NCBI GenBank assembly: GCA_030424545.1
Contig: JAUHWL010000017.1
Coordinates: forward strand, 1 to 56,950
Reading direction: 5' to 3'
From: Bacteroidia bacterium
GTDB lineage: Bacteria; Bacteroidota; Bacteroidia; Flavobacteriales; Schleiferiaceae
DNA: 56,950 nt
In this document: positions 42,851 through 51,599 of the stretch, piece after piece
Position numbering within the stretch: the stretch's first letter is position 1
Layout: the number at the start of each line of letters is the position of its first letter
The notes under the pieces: model-generated
The model's database searches: none
The model's input: only the letters and a program-made list of their open reading frames with translations
What the model was told of the DNA's origin: nothing
Made by a program: the position numbers and the translations under genes

Positions 42851-44149
42851 ATGAAAAAAATCACAGGATTCATTATTTTTTTCTTTTTAACAAGTTCGCT
42901 AATTGGTCAAGACATTGAATTAATATGTTCTTTCACACCAAAACTTGAATATGAAAGAATTGAAAATATTCAAATATTGCCTGAAGCCATTTATTGCTTA
43001 AATGCTCATACAAGCGGAGGTGTGTATAAACAGACGTTTGACCATTTTATACTTTATAAATTCGAAAACAAGAATTCAAAAGTTACAGTACAGGTTTTAG
43101 ATATGCCCATGGAAAAAGATGAAGGGCTACAATTTGTTAGCTTTTTTAATAACACCTGGTATTACCTCACAGAAAAGGTGGTTAATTCATATACCTTCGA
43201 ATATGCTTTGTTAAGTATAAACACAGAAGGCGAGGTTGACAAAAAAATATTTAAAACAATTGAGCTACCAAAATCTTCTAAGAAGCATGTAGACAAAGAT
43301 AGACCAGGGCTAATAGGTCATGGAGATTGGATTGTGCCATTTGGTAGTGTAAGGTTTGCAGAAAATAAAAAATCTTTTTTAGTAAGCATAAGAATTAGTC
43401 ACACAAGTTTATTGGCTTTTGTTTTTAATAATGACGGCACTTTAAAATTCGAAAAAGAAATCTATTTTGTTAATAAAGGAGAAGAGGTTAAAACTTCTGA
43501 AGTACCTGATATAGAAGCTGCGCTAATGGATGATTATGACAACCTTTATTTTGTGCTCAGCAAATTTGGCAAAAAATATTCTAGATATTGTTCCGTTATG
43601 GATGACCAAGTTACTAGCACCATAGAACCCCACACTAAAAAGCGAATTAATTCAGCTTTATATTCTAACGATGGCCAAATCTCTGCCATTACACTTAGTA
43701 ATAATATTAAAGATGTAACAGTACTAACTAACACTTTTGATGAGCACAAAATAAAGGTTGATAACAAGTATAATTACGATTTTGGTGATTACATCATTCT
43801 TAGTAAAGAAAGTATTGCCAAAAAAAATAAGCAAGTATTTCTGTCTACATCAACCAAACGAAAAGGTAATTATCAATTTCTAGCCGATTTGGTGGTTTTT
43901 TCAGTATCGAATAATGGTATTGAAGACTTTGTAAGTATTAATCGGTTGCTTCCCAGCTCAACACAAACTGACATGAATGCCCAATTTTGGACTTTTGAAG
44001 ATGATTATTATGTGCTATATAATAGTTACACTAAAAGACCACAAGGATCTATGGATTTGTTCTCAACAAATTCTAGCATGTATTTAACAAAACTAGACGC
44101 TCAATTAAATGAAATTAAAACAAACGAGTTGAGTTTTATTTCCGTGTAA
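42851..44149 (+). CDS. Secreted protein of unknown function
   Basis: This 432-residue protein has a signal peptide (MKKITGFIIFFFLTSSLIGQ). It continues with repeated beta-strand stretches carrying aromatic and charged residues (FILYKFENKNSKVTVQVLDMP, SFFNNTWYYLTEK, LFSTNSSMYLTKLDAQLNE). The spacing suggests a beta-propeller-like or all-beta fold, but no known repeat signature is clear. It lacks a T9SS sorting domain, so it is probably periplasmic. It lies alone between two degenerate spacers. Confidence 0.55.
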   Translation: MKKITGFIIFFFLTSSLIGQDIELICSFTPKLEYERIENIQILPEAIYCLNAHTSGGVYKQTFDHFILYKFENKNSKVTVQVLDMPMEKDEGLQFVSFFNNTWYYLTEKVVNSYTFEYALLSINTEGEVDKKIFKTIELPKSSKKHVDKDRPGLIGHGDWIVPFGSVRFAENKKSFLVSIRISHTSLLAFVFNNDGTLKFEKEIYFVNKGEEVKTSEVPDIEAALMDDYDNLYFVLSKFGKKYSRYCSVMDDQVTSTIEPHTKKRINSALYSNDGQISAITLSNNIKDVTVLTNTFDEHKIKVDNKYNYDFGDYIILSKESIAKKNKQVFLSTSTKRKGNYQFLADLVVFSVSNNGIEDFVSINRLLPSSTQTDMNAQFWTFEDDYYVLYNSYTKRPQGSMDLFSTNSSMYLTKLDAQLNEIKTNELSFISV

Positions 44150-44423
44150 TACATACAAAGCAAGTAGACAATAAAATTTATATCATTTTAAGAAACAAGG
44201 AATTTTTTAGAATCGTATCGCTCGATTTATCCACGATGTAAAAAACCAAAGGTTTTAAAAATGAATAGAGCTCCACGCGATTAAATTCACCACCAACAAG
44301 GTTTTACCTTCAGTGAGTTCGTGAACTTAGTTGTAATCCGCGCCTGAATGAATATTAAAAAATAACGTAGATTAAGAACAAACTTGCGCGCTATGCGAAG
44401 CTAGATACTATAATTTAGACAAA
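44150..44423. other. Degenerate spacer with a possible minus-strand gene remnant
   Basis: On the minus strand at about 44179-44303 one frame reads GGEFNRVELYSFLKPLVFYI and continues about 18 residues to a stop, while a neighbouring frame just upstream reads VHELTEGKTLLVVNLI. Together they look like the frameshifted end of a gene. On the plus strand there is no gene. The right end runs straight into the 44424 reading frame. Confidence 0.3.
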
Positions 44424-46226
44424 TTGATTTCTGCTTCTTACATATTTGACAAAACCATTGCTGTTCTCCCTTTCGTGAATATGAGTGCGAGTGAGGAAAA
44501 TGAATATTTCAGTGATGGTATTACCGAAGAAATAATCAATGCTTTGGCGAAGATTGATGGTTTGAAAGTTACTTCTAGAACTTCATCATTCTCATTTAAA
44601 GGAACGAACAAAACCATAGCAGAAATAGCCAAACAACTAAATGTTTCTATCATTTTAGAGGGCAGCGTTCGACTATCGGGGACATCTGCTAGAATTACAA
44701 TTCAATTGATTGAAGCTGAAAACGATTTTCATTTTTGGTCAGAAACGTTCGATCGTGATCTAAAAGATGTTTTTGTTGTTCAAGATGAAATAAGTTTGAT
44801 TGTTGCTGATAAACTCAGGGAGCATCTCGGTCACTTTGAACTGGGCGATCATTTGGTAGACACATACAATGTTCCTTTTTACACCTATAAAAAATACCTT
44901 TGGGGCCGATTTCTTTTAATGAAACTTGATTACGAAAACACATGCAAAGCAATCTCTGTTTTTGAAGAAGTCATTCAGGAGTCACCAGATTTTCCACTAC
45001 CCTACTTAGATATAAACCAAGGATATACTTACATGGGAACCATGGGGATTATATCGGCCTACGAAGGGTTTACCAAAGCACAGCCATTCTTACAGAAAGC
45101 CATTGAATTAAAAGAAGATTTACCTGAAACACAATTAAACTTGGCATGGATTTCCTGCTGGCAAAAATGGGATTTGAAGCAAGCTTATATTCATCTAAAC
45201 AATGCCATTAGCTTAAGGCCTTCAGACAATATGTATCTAACAATGGCCAATTTTCTTACGGTAGAAGGTAAACTTGAATTGGCTATGAAATACTTGGATA
45301 AAGCCTTAGAATTATCTCCTTTTTCTTCTACAAACGTCAATTACAAAGGGTTCCTGTATTACTTGATGGAGCAATACGACAAGGCGATTCCATTTTTCAA
45401 GCAAAGTTTAGATCTTCAACCTGAATTACCTTTTCCAGTCGTTTATATGGGTACTTGCCACCTATTATCCGGACGACATGACGAAGGCCTAGCCTACTTC
45501 AACAATCTTGTTGAAGACAACAATGGCTATCTAGCAAAATTAGGAGGCACAACCATTGCACATGCAATGATGGGCAATACTAGCAAAGCTGAAGAAGGTA
45601 TTTCTATACTAGAATCATATCTTGAAACACCTTCCTCTGGCAATGCATTGAACTTTCTAATTCTTTGCCATGCACAATTAAATAACATAGAACGGGCGCT
45701 AGAATATCTGAATATTGCGAAAGAAAATCATTTTCCTTTGGTCTTATTACTCCCAAGAGAACCGCTTGCGAAACCCTTGCATAGCATACCTGAGTTCAAT
45801 AAGATGATTACCAATATTGTTTCCGAAAACGCTCGGAATGAGGCTTCACGCAAATACAAAAAATCCCTTTTCAGTCATCAAGAATTAAAAAGCTATAAAA
45901 AAAGACTTGAAAATTTAATGAAGGAAGATGAAGTCTTTTTAAACCCAGAGCTTACCTTAAGGTTGCTTGCTGAGTATATGAATCTTCCTGCAAATCATAT
46001 GTCGCAATTGTTAAATGAAGGGTTCCAACAAAATTTTGCAAACTATGTAAATACCTATCGCCTAGAGCACTTCAAAACTAAATTGCAAGATTCTAGCTCT
46101 AGTGACTTAACTCTTCTTGCCTTGGCTTATGACAGTGGCTTTAATTCAAAAACAGTTTTCAACACCTTTTTTAAAAACAAACTCGGTGTTACTCCAAAAG
46201 CATATTGGAATCAACTGAAGAAGTAA
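44424..46226 (+). CDS. TolB-like/TPR/AraC-type transcriptional regulator, 5' end uncertain
   Basis: The 600-residue product has three parts. A TolB-like N-terminal domain covers about 10-130 (IAVLPFVNMSASEENEYFSD, VTSRTSSFSFKGTN). TPR repeats follow (about 150-440, for example AMKYLDKALELSPFSSTNVNYKG). The C-terminal AraC helix-turn-helix covers about 500-600 (LLAEYMNLPANHMSQLLNEG and LALAYDSGFNSKTVFNTFFK). This architecture is common in Bacteroidota as a cytoplasmic regulator. The start is odd: the frame is open to 44376 with no ATG, and TTG at 44424 gives the shortest leader before the TolB domain. It may have lost its original 5' end. The oxidoreductase and hydrolase genes downstream are likely targets. 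Confidence 0.8.
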   Translation: MISASYIFDKTIAVLPFVNMSASEENEYFSDGITEEIINALAKIDGLKVTSRTSSFSFKGTNKTIAEIAKQLNVSIILEGSVRLSGTSARITIQLIEAENDFHFWSETFDRDLKDVFVVQDEISLIVADKLREHLGHFELGDHLVDTYNVPFYTYKKYLWGRFLLMKLDYENTCKAISVFEEVIQESPDFPLPYLDINQGYTYMGTMGIISAYEGFTKAQPFLQKAIELKEDLPETQLNLAWISCWQKWDLKQAYIHLNNAISLRPSDNMYLTMANFLTVEGKLELAMKYLDKALELSPFSSTNVNYKGFLYYLMEQYDKAIPFFKQSLDLQPELPFPVVYMGTCHLLSGRHDEGLAYFNNLVEDNNGYLAKLGGTTIAHAMMGNTSKAEEGISILESYLETPSSGNALNFLILCHAQLNNIERALEYLNIAKENHFPLVLLLPREPLAKPLHSIPEFNKMITNIVSENARNEASRKYKKSLFSHQELKSYKKRLENLMKEDEVFLNPELTLRLLAEYMNLPANHMSQLLNEGFQQNFANYVNTYRLEHFKTKLQDSSSSDLTLLALAYDSGFNSKTVFNTFFKNKLGVTPKAYWNQLKK

Positions 46227-46320
46227 GTTCTGATTCTCAAACTTGTTCCGATTTATAATCCAGAACGACTGAAGGATTCAATCTCTTCACCTTTGCCTTG
46301 TAATTTAAAAAATCAAAATT

Positions 46321-47292
46321 ATGAGAGCAGTAATCGCAGAACGATATGGAAAACCAGAAGTTCTTCAAATCAAAAACGTGGAGAAGTTAACTCCAAAATC
46401 AAACGAAGTGCTTATTAAAATTAAAGCTACTTCAATAACCGCAGCAAGCACGTTTATGCGAGAAGGCAAACCATACTTTGGTAGATTGTTTGTGGGGTTG
46501 ACAAAACCAAACGTTAAAACTCCTGGAACAGACTTGTCTGGTGTAATTGAAGCAGTGGGTTCTGATGTTAAAAATTTTAATGCAGGAGATCAGGTTATGG
46601 CGCAAACAGGATTGAATTGTGGGGCATATGCCGAGTACATCTGTTTATCATCTGATGAACTTATTGTGAAAAAACCAGAGAAGGTTAGTCACGAAGAAGC
46701 TACAGGCATACAGGATGGAGCATGCACAGCACTTGCTTTTTTCACAGACCAGGTAAAGATTAATGCTGGTCAAAAAGTATTAATCAATGGAGCATCAGGT
46801 AGCATTGGTACAGCCGCCATTCAACTGGCTAAGCAGTTTGGCGCAGAAGTAACCGCAGTTTGTAGCACTAAAAACAAAGCCCTTGTAAAAGATTTAGGAG
46901 CTGATAACGTACTTGATTACACGAAAAGTGAATGGCAAAATTGCAGCGAAACATTTGATGTGATTTTTGACACAGTTGGTAAACTATCATATTCAAAAGC
47001 AAAAAGAAACCTTAATCCCAAAGGCGTTTACCTTACGCCTGTTCTTACTTTATCTGCACTGATGTATATGTTGTTCGTAACTCCTTTTACCAAAAAGAAA
47101 TTAAAATTCGCTGCAACAGGAATGCGTAAGCATGAGCCGCGCATGAGAGATTTTATTCAGATTAGAGACATGTTGGCTTCAGGGAAAATAACAACCATTA
47201 TTGATCGAGTATATCCATTTGAGCAAATTCAAGAAGCTCATGCATATGTAGATACTGGACGAAAGAGAGGTAATGTCGTTGTCCGTTTTTAA
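46321..47292 (+). CDS. Zinc-free MDR-family NAD(P)H-dependent oxidoreductase
   Basis: The 323-residue medium-chain dehydrogenase/reductase has the GroES-like N-terminal domain (MRAVIAERYGKPEVLQIKNV) and the NADPH motif INGASGSIGTAAIQLAKQFGA near residues 156-176. The substrate loop includes QDGACTALAFF. The zinc-binding Cys and His residues of alcohol dehydrogenases are absent, as in quinone oxidoreductases and enoyl reductases. It lies 95 bases after the AraC-type regulator gene and is probably under its control. The substrate is unknown. Confidence 0.88.
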   Translation: MRAVIAERYGKPEVLQIKNVEKLTPKSNEVLIKIKATSITAASTFMREGKPYFGRLFVGLTKPNVKTPGTDLSGVIEAVGSDVKNFNAGDQVMAQTGLNCGAYAEYICLSSDELIVKKPEKVSHEEATGIQDGACTALAFFTDQVKINAGQKVLINGASGSIGTAAIQLAKQFGAEVTAVCSTKNKALVKDLGADNVLDYTKSEWQNCSETFDVIFDTVGKLSYSKAKRNLNPKGVYLTPVLTLSALMYMLFVTPFTKKKLKFAATGMRKHEPRMRDFIQIRDMLASGKITTIIDRVYPFEQIQEAHAYVDTGRKRGNVVVRF

Positions 47293-47436
47293 CATCACTC
47301 TCCTTTTGTCAATTTTAAAAGGAACCTGTATTTCCTATATCTACCTAGTTTCATCTCTTATTGTTTTACATGGACTAGGTTTCGTTGAAATGAATCACTT
47401 TACTCTTTATTATGATTAATTCGTTTGCACAAAAAC

Positions 47437-48309
47437 ATGAAATCACTATTTAAATCAAAGCAAGGAAAACATGAAATTCTTGAACTTTACGACCAAAAAT
47501 TAAAAGAGCTACATATTGAACATCAATATGAGCAAGTGTTAACGAGTTTTGGAAACACAAATATTATTGTGAGTGGTGACCCCCAAAACCCTCCACTAAT
47601 ATTGGTGCATGGATCAAATGGATGTGCCCCCATTTCCTATGAAACATATCCAAATCTGAACAAGTTTTATAGAGTGTATGCAGTTGATGTTCTTGCGCAA
47701 CCAAACAAAAGTGCCGAAACAAGATTGAGCATGAAAGATGATTCCTATGGCAAATGGATGAACGAAATTATTGAAAGCTTTACGATTGAAAGTGTAACAA
47801 TGGTAGGTTTTTCATTTGGTGGATTAGTAATCTTAAAAACACTGGAATGTGATGAATCCAACATCAAAGAAGTTTTTTTATCTGCTCCAGCATATATTGC
47901 AAATGGAAATCCTGTAAAAGCACTTTTTAAAATTTTCATTCCGATGAAAAAATACATGAGAACGAAAAAACTAAAATATGTAGATAAATTCCTATCAGAA
48001 GTATTTACAGATCGGGACAACTTTGCTGTGAAATACCTTTCAAAAGTATTCTTGCATTTCAAGATGGATTTTACAGCTATACCAATTATTTCAGCGGAAA
48101 AAGCAAAACGGATAAAAACCCCAATAACACTAATAGCCGCAAAAAACGATGTTTTGTTTCCAGGTAAGAAAATGTTGAAAAGAGCATCTCAACTATTTCC
48201 ATCCATAAAGAAGAGTATACTACTTGAAAACTCAAAACACGTACCGTCTAAAACAGATAATCTATTCATTGAAACCCTGATTTTGGGCGATAATATGCAC
48301 TCAAAGTAA
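47437..48309 (+). CDS. Alpha/beta hydrolase
   Basis: The protein has 290 residues from the ATG at 47437; a TTG 4 codons upstream is rejected. The catalytic triad is visible: S126 in VGFSFGG, D238 in AAKNDVLFPG and H268 in ENSKHVPS. The oxyanion-hole motif is VHGSNGCAP. It has no signal peptide, so it is cytoplasmic. It follows the oxidoreductase gene by 144 bases on the same strand and, with the TolB/TPR/AraC regulator, forms a small catabolic-looking set. The substrate is unknown. Confidence 0.88.
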   Translation: MKSLFKSKQGKHEILELYDQKLKELHIEHQYEQVLTSFGNTNIIVSGDPQNPPLILVHGSNGCAPISYETYPNLNKFYRVYAVDVLAQPNKSAETRLSMKDDSYGKWMNEIIESFTIESVTMVGFSFGGLVILKTLECDESNIKEVFLSAPAYIANGNPVKALFKIFIPMKKYMRTKKLKYVDKFLSEVFTDRDNFAVKYLSKVFLHFKMDFTAIPIISAEKAKRIKTPITLIAAKNDVLFPGKKMLKRASQLFPSIKKSILLENSKHVPSKTDNLFIETLILGDNMHSK

Positions 48310-48332
48310 ACCCTAAACATTAAAAAATTATT

Positions 48333-49910
48333 ATGAAAAAAACGTTAATAGTAGCAATAGGGCTATTCTTTTGTCTAAGTACGCATGCCCAAAACCAGAG
48401 CGAATTTCGGGTGTATTTAAAAGACAAAGGTTCTAGCATCAATCTCATGGAAACTCCTGAGAGCTTCCTTTCTCCTGCAGCTCTTTACAGGCGAGCCTTG
48501 CAAAATATACACGTAGATGAAAATGATTTGCCCATTGCAAGAGAATACAAAAACAGTTTAGCAGCATTGGGCGCCAAAACCATGGCCCAATCAAAATGGT
48601 TGAACTACCTCTATGTTAGCCACCCTAATCCTGAATTGATACAGTCTCTCCCCTTTGTAGAACGTATCGAATACCCAAAGAATTACCATTGCTTTTTAAG
48701 CAAGACTAGCAGCAGCGACACCTTGGATTACGGTTTTGCCCGAGGCCAAATAGAAATGCTGAACGGACATCTTCTTCACCAAAGTGGGTTTACCGGAACG
48801 GGAATCAATATTGCTTTAATCGATGCGGGTTTTGAAGGTTTTTACCTAGGCAATGCGTTTGATAGCCTTCGGAATTCTAAACGATTATTAGGCAGTTATA
48901 ATTTCATTTCTCAAGACACAAATGTTTTTGTTGGTTGGGGAGACCATGGAAACAAGGTGCTATCAACCATGGCAGCAAATATTCCTGATACCATTGTGGG
49001 AACCGCCCCAGACGCCAATTATTGGCTTTTTACCAGTGAAAACATATTTTATGAAGCGCCTATAGAAATGGATTATTGGCTGATGGCCGCAGAGTTTGCA
49101 GACAGTGTAGGCGTCCACTTAATTTCAACGTCTTTGTCTTACCGCACATTCGATAATCCACTTGATAACTACAGCTATAATGATATGGATGGAAATACCA
49201 CAATCATTACCAAAGCTGCTGATTGGGCCGCTTCAAAAGGCATCTTGGTAGTTGCTTCGGCCGGAAATGATGGTGATAACTCTAAACTTTACATCGCTGC
49301 TCCAGCAGATGGTGATTCTGTACTCACAGTAGGAGCCGTAACTTGGCAAGGTGATTATGCGTCATTCTCAAGTATTGGTCCGAGCGCTGACGGACGCATT
49401 AAACCTGATGTTGTTGCACAGGGCTCACCTGCAACACTCATTGACGGTCTGGGACAAGTAAATATTGATTTTGGCACTTCATTTTCGGCACCAATTATTG
49501 CGGGTCTTGCGGCATGTTTAATAGAAGCTTATCCTGCAAAGCATAGTGAAGAGCTTGCTGGTTTTATTCGTCAATCTGCGCATCTGTATGCAAACCCAAA
49601 TGATTCCCTTGGCTATGGCATCCCAGATTTTCAAAAGGCTTTTCAGCTTTCCACTCCACAATATGTTGTACAAGAAATGGCTTACCAAATCTACCCCAAC
49701 CCAATAAGCGACCATATTATTATTGACGCAATGGCTCAGAAAAACTGGAGAACAGCCCTTAAGATTTATGATTTGCAAGGGAATTGTGTTTATGAAGAAA
49801 AAATAGAAGCATATAATGCGTATCGTGTCAATCTACAATTGGACCCCGGATTATATTTATTGCATCTTGCTGGCGACTATAATGGTGTTTATAAAATTCT
49901 AAGCTTGTAA
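48333..49910 (+). CDS. Secreted subtilisin-like serine protease (S8) with T9SS type A sorting domain
   Basis: The 525-residue protein has a signal peptide (1-20), a pro-region, and an S8 catalytic domain with D164 (IALIDAGF), H205 (WGDHGNKV), the oxyanion N312 (ASAGNDGD) and S383 (GTSFSAP). The last 75 residues (YQIYPNPISDHIII and onward to YKILSL) are a T9SS type A sorting domain. It is therefore exported by type IX secretion to the surface or medium. Pro-domain features resemble those of other Bacteroidota S8 peptidases. It is a single gene between a hydrolase and an accessory GNAT gene. Confidence 0.92.
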   Translation: MKKTLIVAIGLFFCLSTHAQNQSEFRVYLKDKGSSINLMETPESFLSPAALYRRALQNIHVDENDLPIAREYKNSLAALGAKTMAQSKWLNYLYVSHPNPELIQSLPFVERIEYPKNYHCFLSKTSSSDTLDYGFARGQIEMLNGHLLHQSGFTGTGINIALIDAGFEGFYLGNAFDSLRNSKRLLGSYNFISQDTNVFVGWGDHGNKVLSTMAANIPDTIVGTAPDANYWLFTSENIFYEAPIEMDYWLMAAEFADSVGVHLISTSLSYRTFDNPLDNYSYNDMDGNTTIITKAADWAASKGILVVASAGNDGDNSKLYIAAPADGDSVLTVGAVTWQGDYASFSSIGPSADGRIKPDVVAQGSPATLIDGLGQVNIDFGTSFSAPIIAGLAACLIEAYPAKHSEELAGFIRQSAHLYANPNDSLGYGIPDFQKAFQLSTPQYVVQEMAYQIYPNPISDHIIIDAMAQKNWRTALKIYDLQGNCVYEEKIEAYNAYRVNLQLDPGLYLLHLAGDYNGVYKILSL

Positions 49911-50028
49911 ATCCAGTTTTGCTGTGGGAGGAGTTCTCCATGTTTACAAAAAACTTGAATTTAAAATAACAAAGGAAATTGAGCCGAGATTTGGAAAATT
50001 ATTAGTTTTCAAAAAGAGACTAAAGCTT

Positions 50029-50436
50029 ATGATAAAATATCAAATAGAAAAGGAATTGAGCATAGGGGAGTTTACAGAAGTTCTTATAAACTCAACATTG
50101 GGAGAGCGAAGACCAGTTTCTGAACCCGACAGAATTGCTAAAATGCTTGAACATGGAAATTTGATTATTACGGCCAGACATAACGAAAAACTAGTTGGCG
50201 TTGCAAGGTCTTTAACTGACTTTTTGTATTGCACATACCTTTCAGACCTTGCCATTGACGAAAAATATCAAAAACAAGGAATTGGCAAAGAGTTAATCAG
50301 ACAAACCAAACTTGCTTCACCCAAAGCAAAGCTCATACTTCTTTCGGCACCCAAAGCAGTTCATTATTACCCAAAAATTGGCTTAAAACAATGGGAACAA
50401 TGTTATGTTTTAGACCATGTAGAAGACTTAAAATAA
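50029..50436 (+). CDS. GNAT acetyltransferase (accessory)
   Basis: The protein has 135 residues from the ATG at 50029; the frame is open upstream to 49924 but those residues are not GNAT-like. The acetyl-CoA loop is IDEKYQKQGIGKELIRQTK near residues 77-95, followed by LILLSAPKAVHYYPKIGL. This is the small-GNAT pattern with a Tyr near the end of the last helix. It is AT-rich and followed 6 bases later by a small gene of unknown function, likely one accessory unit. Confidence 0.85.
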   Translation: MIKYQIEKELSIGEFTEVLINSTLGERRPVSEPDRIAKMLEHGNLIITARHNEKLVGVARSLTDFLYCTYLSDLAIDEKYQKQGIGKELIRQTKLASPKAKLILLSAPKAVHYYPKIGLKQWEQCYVLDHVEDLK

Positions 50437-50442
50437 AAATGG

Positions 50443-50781
50443 ATGATTGATTATAATGGAAAAATTTTTAGACCTATTTCAAATTCAGAAAATGGAGAAA
50501 CATCAAACGAAACTGTTTTCATGTATAAGCAAACAAGAAACATTCTCACATCTGAATATTGGGGCGGTAAGGTTAAAATGGGACATTTAATTGGTATTGT
50601 AGATGAAAACGGCAATATAGATATGCGTTACCATCAAGTAAACAAGAAAGACCAAATCATGACAGGAAAATGTAAATCAAAACCTGAAGTTCTTGAAAAT
50701 GGCAAAATTCGCCTTCACGAAAGTTGGGAATGGACTTCAGGCGACAAATCTAAAGGAGAATCAATAATAGAAGAGCAATAA
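50443..50781 (+). CDS. Small conserved protein, unknown function
   Basis: The 112-residue protein starts MIDYNGKIFRPISNSENGE. It is predicted to be beta-rich, with paired strands VFMYKQTRNILTSEYWGGKV, LIGIVDENGNIDMRYHQVN and ENGKIRLHESWEWTSGDKS. Similar proteins in databases are sometimes labelled N-acetylglutamate synthase, for which I see no basis in the sequence. It lies 6 bases after a GNAT gene and before a terminator and a solo IS-end repeat. Confidence 0.65.
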   Translation: MIDYNGKIFRPISNSENGETSNETVFMYKQTRNILTSEYWGGKVKMGHLIGIVDENGNIDMRYHQVNKKDQIMTGKCKSKPEVLENGKIRLHESWEWTSGDKSKGESIIEEQ

Positions 50782-50825
50782 ACGCCTAGGCACAACTCTA
50801 AATTCGGTATAAATTCTACCTAATG

Positions 50826-50850
50826 AAGACCGTTTAACACGGTCTTTTTT
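50826..50850 (+). terminator. Rho-independent terminator
   Basis: AAGACCG (50826-50832) pairs with CGGTCTT (50840-50846) and is followed by a T-run. It closes the GNAT/unknown gene pair. Confidence 0.85.
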
Positions 50851-50880
50851 ATGTGTATTTCGTTGAAGTACGCTCTAAAA

Positions 50881-50905
50881 GGGTAAATTTAAAAAGTTGT
50901 GCAAC
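50881..50905 (+). repeat. 25-bp putative IS end, solo copy 2
   Basis: This segment matches 158-182 at 23 of 25 positions in the same orientation, including AAAAGTTGTGCAAC. No transposase lies beside it. It may be a scar of an IS1182-type element or part of a cassette-associated repeat. Confidence 0.6.
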
Positions 50906-50943
50906 CTTCGGGAAATGCACCAAATCTGTTATGCGCTGCGGCC

Positions 50944-51597
50944 TTACAAATTGCGTTGTTTTTGCTGCACGGCAACAGAAATAAAATGCTTTATACGCAA
51001 GGCAATAAAATCAATACCTGTTCGCGCAAGAATGATAGCCACCGCTACCCACACATTTTGATGTTCTGCGCCAAAATAATCGCTGTTAGGAAAAACAACA
51101 ACGATTAACAAAACCACAATAGGCAAGGCGTAAAACATGGTAGAAAAAAGCTCACCAATAAAGTTGCTTTGCTTGTATTGGCCATTGGCGAGGTAACCAA
51201 ACAAAAAACCAAAAAGCTGATTGGCCGCCAAAAAATACATGGCTGTTTTTATGGGTTTCATGCCTTCTAAGAGCCCATCTAGGTTAAGGCTGCTCAACGT
51301 AAACGCAACCAAAAGCATCATCATGCCCCCATAAAGCACAAGAAATCCGGCTGTCCAAAAGGCACGCACCAACAACCCTCCGAAAAAAGATTCAAAACCA
51401 GCTTGGGCAAATAGCATTCGTAGTGCAGTTGCTATGCCTATAAAAATCATATCGTAAAAAAACAGAAAAACGATTTCTGCTATTTGCCACTTAAAAAATA
51501 TTACACCTACTAACGATATTAATGACGTAACCAACACCAAACGCCAATCACGACCTTGTGCTGTATTGGGTACGATGAGGGATTGAGATAGATTCAT
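50944..51597 (-). CDS. Membrane protein of unknown function (DUF6498-like)
   Basis: The 217-residue protein has about six hydrophobic helices, for example LVTSLISLVGVIFFKWQIAEI, FLVLYGGMMMLLVAFTLSSL and ALPIVVLLIVVVFP. A polar C-terminal tail ends VQQKQRNL. The helix pattern resembles DUF6498-type proteins, but no functional residue is clear. It lies 2 bases after the T9SS cargo gene on the same strand and is probably in an operon with it. Confidence 0.6.
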   Translation of the reverse strand: MNLSQSLIVPNTAQGRDWRLVLVTSLISLVGVIFFKWQIAEIVFLFFYDMIFIGIATALRMLFAQAGFESFFGGLLVRAFWTAGFLVLYGGMMMLLVAFTLSSLNLDGLLEGMKPIKTAMYFLAANQLFGFLFGYLANGQYKQSNFIGELFSTMFYALPIVVLLIVVVFPNSDYFGAEHQNVWVAVAIILARTGIDFIALRIKHFISVAVQQKQRNL

Positions 51598-51599
51598 TT

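Noticed and set aside
50443-50781. N-acetylglutamate synthase
   Set aside because: The small protein has no GNAT or amino-acid-kinase motif. The label seems to be a database habit.
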